DNA of 64,000 bases from Gudongella sp. (lineage in GTDB: Bacteria > Bacillota > Clostridia > Tissierellales > Tissierellaceae): contig JANKMX010000005.1 in assembly GCA_024649995.1 (NCBI GenBank), forward strand, positions 1 through 64,000, read 5' to 3'. Below are positions 39,126 to 47,238 of this stretch, piece by piece. The position numbers and the translations under genes are program-made. Each line of letters opens with the position of its first letter. The stretch's first letter is position 1. Under the pieces are notes generated by a model. The model had not been told where the DNA came from and did no database searches. It saw only the letters and a list, made by a program, of their open reading frames with translations.

Positions 39126-39688
39126 TATATTTCCTGGTTTGTGAAATGCACTGTTGATATGCCTGCTGCTCCTGATTCCAGGCATTTTATGACTGACTCC
39201 CTGGAATCCAGAAAGCCGCTTGAAACAAGGGGTGTCCTGGTTTCCCTTATAATCTGTACAATCAGATGGGGTAGGACTCCAGGAAGCACAATTGAGCAGT
39301 GTGGCCTTGTTTCCTTGATTTTTTCTATGGTATAGTTCAATTTGTATTCATTGTAGACAGAGAATCTACCCATGGTGAAGATGCCCATCTCCTTGCTCTG
39401 TTCCATAAGCGCTGGCTTGGAGGTTATGATTCCGTCAATTTCAATATTCTTGGATATGAATTCAAGTCCCCAGGAATCCTTGGAATAGCCTTGGATGGCA
39501 TCCAGATATATGTATATGCTTTTACCCCTATTGTGGGCCTTTTTGCAGAGCTGTCTCAAATTGAAGATATTACCAGTCATCATAAAGATGTTTTGACAAT
39601 TGGATTCCAGGGCAAGGTTGAATTCATCAAGGGTATTTACCTCGGCTATTACTGGATATTCAAGCAAGCTGTTAAAAAATTGGTTCAT
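39122..39688 (-). CDS. glpP: GlpP-family glycerol-3-phosphate-responsive antiterminator
   Basis: NIFMMTGNIFNLRQLCKKAHNRGKSIYIYLDAIQGYSKDSWGLEFISKNIEIDGIITSKPALMEQSKEMG...LPGVLPHLIVQII. Confidence 0.9.
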   Translation of the reverse strand: MNQFFNSLLEYPVIAEVNTLDEFNLALESNCQNIFMMTGNIFNLRQLCKKAHNRGKSIYIYLDAIQGYSKDSWGLEFISKNIEIDGIITSKPALMEQSKEMGIFTMGRFSVYNEYKLNYTIEKIKETRPHCSIVLPGVLPHLIVQIIRETRTPLVSSGFLDSRESVIKCLESGAAGISTVHFTNQEIY

Positions 39689-39950
39689 TTGGAGCCTCCT
39701 GGATCAATTTAATTTTATTCTCACGGGAAAGTGACTTTATCCATATCTCTCTTTTCATTGCGGAGCTCTTGTCAGGATGGCCCTCGGAATAGACCATGCT
39801 GACAGGAAGTCTTGACCTTGTATACTTTGAGGCCTTTCCCTCGTTGTGCTTTTTCAACCGATTTTCCAAGCTGTCCGTGTAGCCTGTATAAAGGCTGTTG
39901 TCACTGCATTTAAGGATATATACGAAAAACAAACTAGTCATCCTTTCCAT
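39672..39950 (-). CDS. GIY-YIG nuclease-family protein (UPF0213-like)
   Basis: FVYILKCSDNSLYTGYTDSLENRLKKHNEGKASKYTRSRLPVSMVYSEGHPDKSSAMKREIWIKSL. Confidence 0.93.
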   Translation of the reverse strand: MERMTSLFFVYILKCSDNSLYTGYTDSLENRLKKHNEGKASKYTRSRLPVSMVYSEGHPDKSSAMKREIWIKSLSRENKIKLIQEAPNEPIF

Positions 39951-40557
39951 CTATTCTATCCAAAACCTTCCTGATTGTTTCGTAGGAATGGCCTTTTCTC
40001 TGCAGAAATCCCCCTATTCGTCTGAATCCTTTTTCGGTCCTGTCAGCGAGAATTGAAGAATATTTCGATCTCACAAGATCCACCAGGTCCTGAATCTCCT
40101 CATGGTATTCCTCATCAAGAGCCTGCTCCATTGATTCCTTGGATATTCCCTTTTGTGCGAGCTCATTTCTGATCCTGTAGGGTCCAAAGCTCTTGTGGGA
40201 GGTCTTGTCCCTGATATAGGCCCTGGCGAAATCCAGATCGTTCACATAACCGGCTTCCCTAAGCTGTTCAATGACAATATCCACCGTATTTCTGCTAAAT
40301 TCCTTTCTTACAAGATAATCCTCAAGCTCCTTTTGGGTACGCTGTCGAAAGCTTAGATACTGATATGCCTTGGATTTTGCACTCTGAAGCTCATCCCTCG
40401 ACTTGATGTTTTCAAGGAGCCCTTCATCAATCTCCATGCCTTTTTTAAGACCCAGGTCCACCTTGGTGGAGTAGAACAGGCCAAAGGCAAATTGGTTGTC
40501 TATGAAGATGTTTACCCTTTCAGGATCCCTCTGTTGGGTTATGTTTGTAATGATCAT
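39934..40557 (-). CDS. recX: RecX regulatory protein
   Basis: KAYQYLSFRQRTQKELEDYLVRKEFSRNTVDIVIEQLREAGYVNDLDFARAYIRDKTSHKSFGPYRIRNELAQKGIS; start set to internal MIITNI. Confidence 0.92.
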   Translation of the reverse strand: MIITNITQQRDPERVNIFIDNQFAFGLFYSTKVDLGLKKGMEIDEGLLENIKSRDELQSAKSKAYQYLSFRQRTQKELEDYLVRKEFSRNTVDIVIEQLREAGYVNDLDFARAYIRDKTSHKSFGPYRIRNELAQKGISKESMEQALDEEYHEEIQDLVDLVRSKYSSILADRTEKGFRRIGGFLQRKGHSYETIRKVLDRIDGKDD

Positions 40558-40577
40558 TTCATTTCCCTTCTTGAAGA

Positions 40578-40967
40578 CTAATCTTTTTTGATGAGAATAT
40601 AAAGACCTAAAATAATCAGTAGGGCAGGCCATAGTCTCATAACCTGACGGACTGTATGGGAAAACCATGGGAATACCATATTTCCAAGAAGCACAGCTCC
40701 CAGTATCATCAAGCCAATGCCCACAACTGTTCTGCTGTTGTCCTTCCGTTCAACTCCGTCTCCGTCCTCCTCATGAATGTAGCCATCGTCTTCAGGTATT
40801 ACGAGACCGCATATAAGGTATGCCAGTGCAAAGGTACCAAAAGATGTCAATGCCAATATAAACCAGATCAGCCTTATTATTGTAGAGTCAATGTTTAGGT
40901 ATTCACCAAGACCTCCGCATACACCGAAAATGTACTTGTCTGATCTTGATCTTCGAAGTTTTTTCAT
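40578..40967 (-). CDS. PspC-domain membrane protein
   Basis: MKKLRRSRSDKYIFGVCGGLGEYLNIDSTIIRLIWFILALTSFGTFALAYLICGLVIPED. Confidence 0.93.
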   Translation of the reverse strand: MKKLRRSRSDKYIFGVCGGLGEYLNIDSTIIRLIWFILALTSFGTFALAYLICGLVIPEDDGYIHEEDGDGVERKDNSRTVVGIGLMILGAVLLGNMVFPWFSHTVRQVMRLWPALLIILGLYILIKKD

Positions 40968-41111
40968 ACTATTACCTCCCATTTTCTTTCTCATTCTGAT
41001 AATATCAGATTTTAGGGATGAATGAAATAGGAAGCTTAAAATAATCAAGTTTGCACGGGTTTTAATTCCCTTGCAAACCCGTTTGTGGTAACATGGATAG
41101 GGGGTGATATT

Positions 41112-41543
41112 ATGTTCGACTTGCTATCAATAGTCCTAAAATATGTGTTTGTATTTATAATCTATCTATTTATTTTCACCATAATCAGAATGATATATCT
41201 GGACATTAGAAGTGTGGATTATGGGAATTTGGAATCGGGAGCATATTTGAAGCTTCTGAACAGAATTGATTCTCTTCCATATAACCTAAGCGACAGCTAT
41301 CCAGTCGAGGGAGAATTGACCCTTGGCAGGCAGAAGGACAATATAATACAAATAAAGGATCCCTATATATCAAAAAAGCATTTCAGGATAATCAAGGATG
41401 AGAATGAGTTTTTCCTGGAGGATTTGGGGAGCTCAAATGGAACCTACCTGAACGGTGAGAGGGTCCTTGATGTGGTGAGAATCGGGAAAGGTGACATGAT
41501 AAAGGTTGGAGAGCTTGAGTTTATATTCATAGACGGAGCGTAG
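41112..41543 (+). CDS. membrane-anchored FHA-domain protein
   Basis: N-term TM; ELTLGRQKDNIIQIKDPYISKKHFRIIKDENEFFLEDLGSSNGTYLNGERV. Confidence 0.94.
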   Translation: MFDLLSIVLKYVFVFIIYLFIFTIIRMIYLDIRSVDYGNLESGAYLKLLNRIDSLPYNLSDSYPVEGELTLGRQKDNIIQIKDPYISKKHFRIIKDENEFFLEDLGSSNGTYLNGERVLDVVRIGKGDMIKVGELEFIFIDGA

Positions 41544-41555
41544 GAAGGTGATATT

Positions 41556-42791
41556 ATGAATGAAAGATTAAATGGCAAGGCTCCCAGAAAGCTATTGTTT
41601 CTATTTGAAATTCTCTCACTGTCATTGATTTTTCTATACAGCTGGGAGGGTATCCAAACCGAGACATATGTAATAGCAGTTGGGCTTGTTCTGCTAATAT
41701 ACTTTTCGAATTTTTTGCTTGCCAGGATATCAAAGGGGGACAGCTACATATTTTTGATAGTATGCATGCTGATTTCCATTGGAATAATTATGATCTACAG
41801 GATAAGTCCCGACCTGGGACTTAAGCAGCTGATGTGGCTAACCTTTGGTATTGCAATGTTTTTCGCTGCTTATTTTGCAACAAGGTACATTGGCTTCTGG
41901 GAAAGATTGACGCCATTATATTTGATAGGCAGCTACGTAATGTTTGCAGCTACCCTGTTAATGGGCTCCAGAACCCACGGGGCAATAAACTGGATCAACA
42001 TCGCAGGAGTTAGCGTGCAGCCTGCGGAAGTCACAAAAATAATCCTTGTGTTTCTTCTTGCAGCCTTTTACGGTGGTGATGAAAAATATAGAAGGATGAA
42101 AAATGCTGAAATGATTCTTATGATGGTTGCATATTCATTTATCGGTCTTTTGTTTCTGCAAAGGGATCTGGGTACTGCAGTGATATTTTTCGGTGTATTC
42201 ACTGGACTTCAGTACATCTATTCCGAGGATAGACGTCTGATATTTGCAAATCTTGGTCTGGCAGCTGTTGGTGGTATATCAGGCTATATTCTTTTTGACC
42301 ATGTTAAGGTCAGGGTGACCACATGGCTTAATCCCTGGCCCCACATTAACGACAAGGGTTATCAGATAACCCAGTCACTTTTCGCAATATCAGAAGGGGG
42401 CTTCTTTGGGACAGGTCTTGGAAGAGGAAATCCATCCTTTATACCATTGTCATACAACGACTTCATATTTTCTGCCATAAGCGAGGAGATGGGTATTTTT
42501 ACTGGGATAGGAATTATAATGCTCTTTATGCTTCTTGTGTACAGAGGCTTTAAGATAGCCCTGAGACAGGATAATCAGTTCTTTAGGATAGTTGCACTAG
42601 GGATCAGCATGGTATTTGGAATCCAGGCTCTTATAATAATAGGTGGAGTGATGAAGGTCATACCTCTTACGGGCTTGACACTGCCCTTTGTTTCCTACGG
42701 AGGAACCTCAGTTGTCACAAGCTTTATCGCCCTGGGAATACTACAGGGAGCCTCTGAAAAAAGGGGAAAGGCAGGTGCTGCAAATGAATAG
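41556..42791 (+). CDS. FtsW/RodA/SpoVE-family SEDS protein
   Basis: SRTHGAINWINIAGVSVQPAEVTKI...LQRDLGTAVIF...GRGNPSFIPLSYNDFIFSAISEEMG...LPFVSYGGTSVV. Confidence 0.95.
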   Translation: MNERLNGKAPRKLLFLFEILSLSLIFLYSWEGIQTETYVIAVGLVLLIYFSNFLLARISKGDSYIFLIVCMLISIGIIMIYRISPDLGLKQLMWLTFGIAMFFAAYFATRYIGFWERLTPLYLIGSYVMFAATLLMGSRTHGAINWINIAGVSVQPAEVTKIILVFLLAAFYGGDEKYRRMKNAEMILMMVAYSFIGLLFLQRDLGTAVIFFGVFTGLQYIYSEDRRLIFANLGLAAVGGISGYILFDHVKVRVTTWLNPWPHINDKGYQITQSLFAISEGGFFGTGLGRGNPSFIPLSYNDFIFSAISEEMGIFTGIGIIMLFMLLVYRGFKIALRQDNQFFRIVALGISMVFGIQALIIIGGVMKVIPLTGLTLPFVSYGGTSVVTSFIALGILQGASEKRGKAGAANE

Positions 42792-44184
42792 TGAAAGGAA
42801 AAGAATAATCACAATCCTGATAGGACTTTGTATGGGATTTGTGCTTCTAATAGGCTATTTGAGCTACTTCCAGATGTTCAGGGCACAGGCTGTAAGGGAT
42901 AATGCCTACAATAAGAGACTTTGGATAAATGAGGACAATATTTTAAGGGGAGGAATAAGAGACAGGGACGGTGAGGTTCTTGTATACTCCGAGACCCGTG
43001 AGGGAGAGGCCCAAAGAATATACAGGTTTGATAATCTCTACAGCCATGTTATCGGGTACAGCCTTAAGGACTATGGGAAGTCGGGGTTGGAAAGGAAATA
43101 CAATTCATACCTGGTAAATGCCAATGAAAATACCGCAATAAACGAGCTGATCAACCTGATCAATCCTTCAGGGGTGGGGAATAACCTCTCCCTGACAATA
43201 GACCATGACCTTCAGATGAGGACGAGGGACCTTATGGGTGGCAAGAAAGGGTCAGCAATTGCCATTAACCCAAAAACCGGCGAGATATTGTCAATGGTCA
43301 GTGTACCTGACTTCAGCATCGAAACCTTGAGCGAAAACTGGACCACAGTTTCCGAGAATTCTGATAGTCCGTTATTGAACAGGGGGACTCAGGGCCTATA
43401 CACTCCTGGATCAATATTCAAGATACTTACGGCCATAGGCGTCATTCAGAAGGGTGTTCCGGAAGCCATATATGAGTGCACTGGAAGTACAGTGATCGAT
43501 GGGTATACAATTAGGGATTTTGATGAGAGTGGGCATGGGCCATTGAATCTTGAGCAGGCCTTTGCCGTTTCCTGCAATACCTATTTTGCAGATCAGGCTG
43601 TTGCTATTGGCCACGACAACTTAAGGGAAATTGCTGAGAGCTTGCTGTTCAATCAGAAAATGGATTTTGACCTTGAAACAACCGATTCCATATTTCCGGA
43701 TAAGTCCATAGGCTTGACAGACCTTGGTGCATCGGGGATTGGTCAGGGAAGGGTTCTTACAACCCCGCTGAACATGCTGATGACAGTTTCCGCAGTGGCA
43801 AATGATGGATATATGCCCATGCCCTATATAGTGGAATCCATTCTTACTCCAGGTGGATTGACAATAGATTCCCACAGAAGTCAATCCATTAAGGTTCTGG
43901 ACAATGGAGAGGCACAGGCCCTAAAAAGAATGATGAGAGAGGTAGTGGCATCGGGAACCGGGACCAATGCCGGATTAAAAGGGGTCCAGGTGGCCGGTAA
44001 GACGGGAACGGCTGAAAACTCCTCAGGGAACAATCACGCATGGTTCGTAGGCTTTGCACCACTTGAGGATCCAAAGGTTGCAGTGGTTGTTCTTTTGGAG
44101 GAGGAAGGCTCCTCAGGAGGCAGGGCTGCTGCTCCAATAGCCAGAGAGATTATCAATTTTGCCATTAATAATGTTTCAAACTGA
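42784..44184 (+). CDS. class B penicillin-binding protein (PbpA/FtsI-like transpeptidase)
   Basis: GLYTPGSIFKILTAIGVIQ (SxxK); AVSCNTYFA; VAGKTGTAENS (KTGT); starts ATG 42784 overlapping SEDS gene. Confidence 0.94.
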   Translation: MNSERKRIITILIGLCMGFVLLIGYLSYFQMFRAQAVRDNAYNKRLWINEDNILRGGIRDRDGEVLVYSETREGEAQRIYRFDNLYSHVIGYSLKDYGKSGLERKYNSYLVNANENTAINELINLINPSGVGNNLSLTIDHDLQMRTRDLMGGKKGSAIAINPKTGEILSMVSVPDFSIETLSENWTTVSENSDSPLLNRGTQGLYTPGSIFKILTAIGVIQKGVPEAIYECTGSTVIDGYTIRDFDESGHGPLNLEQAFAVSCNTYFADQAVAIGHDNLREIAESLLFNQKMDFDLETTDSIFPDKSIGLTDLGASGIGQGRVLTTPLNMLMTVSAVANDGYMPMPYIVESILTPGGLTIDSHRSQSIKVLDNGEAQALKRMMREVVASGTGTNAGLKGVQVAGKTGTAENSSGNNHAWFVGFAPLEDPKVAVVVLLEEEGSSGGRAAAPIAREIINFAINNVSN

Positions 44185-44210
44185 GAAATGCTCCCAGCTG
44201 GGAGCATTTC
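44185..44210. terminator. 26-bp perfect palindrome, bidirectional terminator candidate
   Basis: GAAATGCTCCCAG|CTGGGAGCATTTC between convergent genes. Confidence 0.7.
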
Positions 44211-44211
44211 A

Positions 44212-45027
44212 TTAAAGAAATTTACTTTTCAGGTTGTTCCAGTACATGTCCTTGCTGAAGTTGAGCTTGTAGATCTTCTTATCGGACATTGTAAGGTCAA
44301 TTGAGACTATGCTGTCATACTTGAATTCCATTCCATCATTTAGTACAAGAATGGAGTTTTCGTACCTCAATTCAGGCTTTATCTGGATAATGGCATCCCC
44401 TGGAATGATGGCACTGTTTGGAAGACTCCTGTAGGCACTTGAATTAATAGGAGCCAAGGGAGTTATCTGAAGTGATTCCAGGCTTGGATATACAATGCTT
44501 CCTCCAGCCGAGAAGTTATATGCTGTGCTCCCTGATGGGGTGGAGACTATCAAACCATCACCGCTGAATCTCTGCAAATGGTTATCGTTTATAAAAACCT
44601 CAAGGTGTACAACCTTTGAACGAACTCCCTTTATTACAATTTCATTTATACCTGTAAGGTAAAAGCACTTTTTCTTTGTACAGACCGTCGCATCCACCAT
44701 GTAGATCTTTTCGACCTGGTAATCCTGAGCCTTGTATCTACGGATAAAGGAATCAATCTCATTTGGAAGAAGCTCCTGGAAGAATCCAAGATGGCCTGTA
44801 TTTATTCCAACAAAAGGAATCTCAGGAAAGGCATTTCTGTGAATTGCTCTGAGGAATGCTCCGTCCCCTCCTATGCAGATATTCAGTTCTGCCTTGTCGC
44901 TGTAGGTTTCAGATGGCTCAAAGCCGTTTTTTCTTAGCTTGTATATGAGATTTTTCTTGGTTTTTCTTGATTCATAGTTTCTGTTGGAGATGATGTTTAT
45001 TATTCTTTCTTCGCTCATATTCCACAC
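44212..45027 (-). CDS. nadK: NAD kinase (PpnK/NadK family)
   Basis: LNICIGGDGAFLRAIH...FVGINTGHLGFFQEL...VSTPSGSTAYNFSAGGSIVYP. Confidence 0.93.
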   Translation of the reverse strand: MWNMSEERIINIISNRNYESRKTKKNLIYKLRKNGFEPSETYSDKAELNICIGGDGAFLRAIHRNAFPEIPFVGINTGHLGFFQELLPNEIDSFIRRYKAQDYQVEKIYMVDATVCTKKKCFYLTGINEIVIKGVRSKVVHLEVFINDNHLQRFSGDGLIVSTPSGSTAYNFSAGGSIVYPSLESLQITPLAPINSSAYRSLPNSAIIPGDAIIQIKPELRYENSILVLNDGMEFKYDSIVSIDLTMSDKKIYKLNFSKDMYWNNLKSKFL

Positions 45028-45151
45028 CCTTTGCTTGTTGAGTATTCCAATTCATTGCTATAATTAAAAAAAGCTAATATTTCATGTAACTGCTGATATA
45101 ATGATTTTAACACATCACGAAGAGTATTAAAAGATGGGGAGGACAAGATTA

Positions 45152-46051
45152 ATGCCTAAAGAGGACGCAAACAAGCTGATATTGGTCAATAAAGCAGAAG
45201 CAAAAGGCCTGAGGGATTTTCTTAAGGAGAAGGGATTATCTGGAAGAATGATTAGAAGAGCCTTGATGAGCAAGTCCATATGCCTTGAAGGATCGGTATG
45301 CAGGGGAGATGAGATCGTTTTAGAGGGTAGGGCTGTTCATGTAGGCCTTGCTGATGAGAGGAGTGATATGAAGCCTCAGAAAATGAATCTGGATATCATA
45401 TATGAGGATGTGGACCTTCTGGTTTTGAACAAGCCGCCCTACATATTGGTACATCCAACACCCAACCATCCCGATGGGACACTTTCAAATGGTGTTGCCA
45501 GCTACTTTCTGGAGGTTGGTCTCAAGAGAAAGGTTAGAATAGTCAACAGGCTGGATAGGGATACCTCTGGAATCATCATATTTCCCAAGAACTCCTTTGG
45601 CCATCAGCAGCTGGCATCCCAGATGGACCATGGTGAGGTTGAGAAGCGGTATCTGGCGATTGTACATGGTGTGATGGAAAAAGACAGTGGAGAAATAAAT
45701 CTGCCCCTGGGAAATCATGAGGACGGCATCAGACAGGCAGTAAGGAGTGATGGATCGGAGGCAATAACAAGATTCAAGGTGATTGAAAGAATGGAGGACA
45801 GCACCCTGGTGGAGCTGGAGCTTCTGACAGGTAGGACTCATCAGATAAGGGTTCATCTGTCCCATCTTGGACATCCAATCATGGGAGACCATCTTTACTC
45901 CCAAAGGGAGTCACAAATAGGAAGACAGGCACTGCATTCCCATAGATTGTCTTTCCTTTCACCAAGATCCGATGAAAGGATATTATTGCAGGCGGAAATT
46001 CCTGATGATATGAAAAATCTTATAAATTTATTAAAAACATCAAAAAATTAG
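45152..46051 (+). CDS. RluA-family pseudouridine synthase
   Basis: LVLNKPPYILVHPTPNHPDGTLSNGVASYF..RIVNRLDRDTSGIIIFPKN...LELLTGRTHQIRVHLSHLGHPIMGDHLY; ATG 45152 after GGGGAGG. Confidence 0.94.
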   Translation: MPKEDANKLILVNKAEAKGLRDFLKEKGLSGRMIRRALMSKSICLEGSVCRGDEIVLEGRAVHVGLADERSDMKPQKMNLDIIYEDVDLLVLNKPPYILVHPTPNHPDGTLSNGVASYFLEVGLKRKVRIVNRLDRDTSGIIIFPKNSFGHQQLASQMDHGEVEKRYLAIVHGVMEKDSGEINLPLGNHEDGIRQAVRSDGSEAITRFKVIERMEDSTLVELELLTGRTHQIRVHLSHLGHPIMGDHLYSQRESQIGRQALHSHRLSFLSPRSDERILLQAEIPDDMKNLINLLKTSKN

Positions 46052-46060
46052 TGGAACTCA

Positions 46061-46089
46061 TTGAAGTAAAGCGTAATAAGTAGTATAAT
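46061..46089 (+). promoter_or_regulatory. promoter of 6S RNA (TTGAAG-17-TATAAT)
   Basis: TTGAAG 46061-46066, 17-nt spacer, TATAAT 46084-46089. Confidence 0.8.
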
Positions 46090-46096
46090 ATATTCA

Positions 46097-46277
46097 AGGA
46101 ATGTTTCTGCGATGTGCGTTATTCTCATATAATTCAACCGACATATTAAATACGGGAGTCGGATGTCCGAAAGTGGATAACAAGCCCTCAATGAGGGGAC
46201 GTTAGAAGTTTTTGGCTAGACACCCACCTGCACTTACGCGGGTCTGAATTAGACGAGAGGACGGCATTGCGGGAATT
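46097..46277 (+). ncRNA. ssrS: 6S RNA
   Basis: Closing stem TTTCTGCGATGT (46104-46115) pairs over 12 bp (with G-U) with GCATTGCGGGAA (46264-46275); 6S-like ACCGACATATTAAATACGGGAGTCGG, AGAAGTTTTTGGCTAGACACCCACCTGC-N-GCGGGT; flanked by promoter and terminator, no ORF. Confidence 0.85.
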
Positions 46278-46286
46278 AATCTGAAA

Positions 46287-46316
46287 ATAAAAACCCTTTC
46301 TCAAGGGTTTTTATTT
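46287..46316 (+). terminator. terminator of 6S RNA
   Basis: AAAAACCCTT-TCTC-AAGGGTTTTTATTT. Confidence 0.85.
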
Positions 46317-46353
46317 ATGTCTATTTTTACTTGTAGTAAAAGCCTTAAATGGG

Positions 46354-47154
46354 TTATTGTATCTGGATTGGGTATTTCTTTCTATTCCTGAAAAGATAGA
46401 TGTACCTGAAGCCCATCTCCTTTAGCATCTTCTCTGTTGCCCTGTACTCATAGCCCACATGCTCGGCGACGTGGGAATCAGACCCAAAGGTAATGACATC
46501 TCCGCCCAGCTCCTTGTAAAGCTTAAGGATTGATGGCTTGGGATGAGGAACGTTCAATCGGTATCTCAGGCCACCGGTGTTAATCTCAATTCCCTTTCCC
46601 TTGTCAATAATGGTTCTGAGAATCTTTTCAATCTTATCCATGTATAGGTCATATCTCTTAATGACCTCCTCATCATCTATGTACCTGTCGATAAAGTCAA
46701 TGTGACCCACAACATCGAAATTGTCATAGGACCTGACACAGTATAGCAATTCATCGTAATATCTGGATATTATTTCAGAGGAGGACAGCTCTGTGCTGCT
46801 GTAGTCATGGAATATGTCCTTGCGATTTATGGTATGGAGTGACATTATTACAAAATCAAAACCATTCTCCTCCACAAAAGCATCATACCTTGCTTCAAGT
46901 CCAGGCTGCATTCCAATTTCAACTCCTGCCAATATCTCAATCCTATCACGGTATTTGTATTTCACCTTGTTGATGTCCCTGAAGTAGTCAAGTGGTCTGA
47001 ACAGAAGATCTATTTTATCTTCAGTAGCTTCAAAATCAACATGATCTGTAAAGCAGATGGTTTTAAGGTTCTTTTCAAGGGAAGTATTGACTATGGATTC
47101 CATGGTTGCCTTGGAGTCCAGGGAAAAATTACTGTGAATATGAAAATCGTACAT
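46354..47154 (-). CDS. PHP-domain histidinol-phosphatase family protein
   Basis: YDFHIHSNFSLDSKATMESIVNTSLEKNLKTICFTDHVD...GVEIGMQPG...SLHTIN...EINTGGLRY...ITFGSDSHVAEHVG. Confidence 0.9.
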   Translation of the reverse strand: MYDFHIHSNFSLDSKATMESIVNTSLEKNLKTICFTDHVDFEATEDKIDLLFRPLDYFRDINKVKYKYRDRIEILAGVEIGMQPGLEARYDAFVEENGFDFVIMSLHTINRKDIFHDYSSTELSSSEIISRYYDELLYCVRSYDNFDVVGHIDFIDRYIDDEEVIKRYDLYMDKIEKILRTIIDKGKGIEINTGGLRYRLNVPHPKPSILKLYKELGGDVITFGSDSHVAEHVGYEYRATEKMLKEMGFRYIYLFRNRKKYPIQIQ

Positions 47155-47238
47155 TAATTACAACTCCTGTCTTTTTCATTTTCTTAGTTCAATGATATCC
47201 TTTATGCTGGCCTTCTGCAAGAGAGAAAACGGGAAAGC

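Noticed and set aside
41048-41084. Inverted repeat CGGGTTT...AAACCCG upstream of the FHA gene considered as an attenuator
   Set aside because: Short stem without a U-tract placed for termination; insufficient evidence beyond a possible operator.
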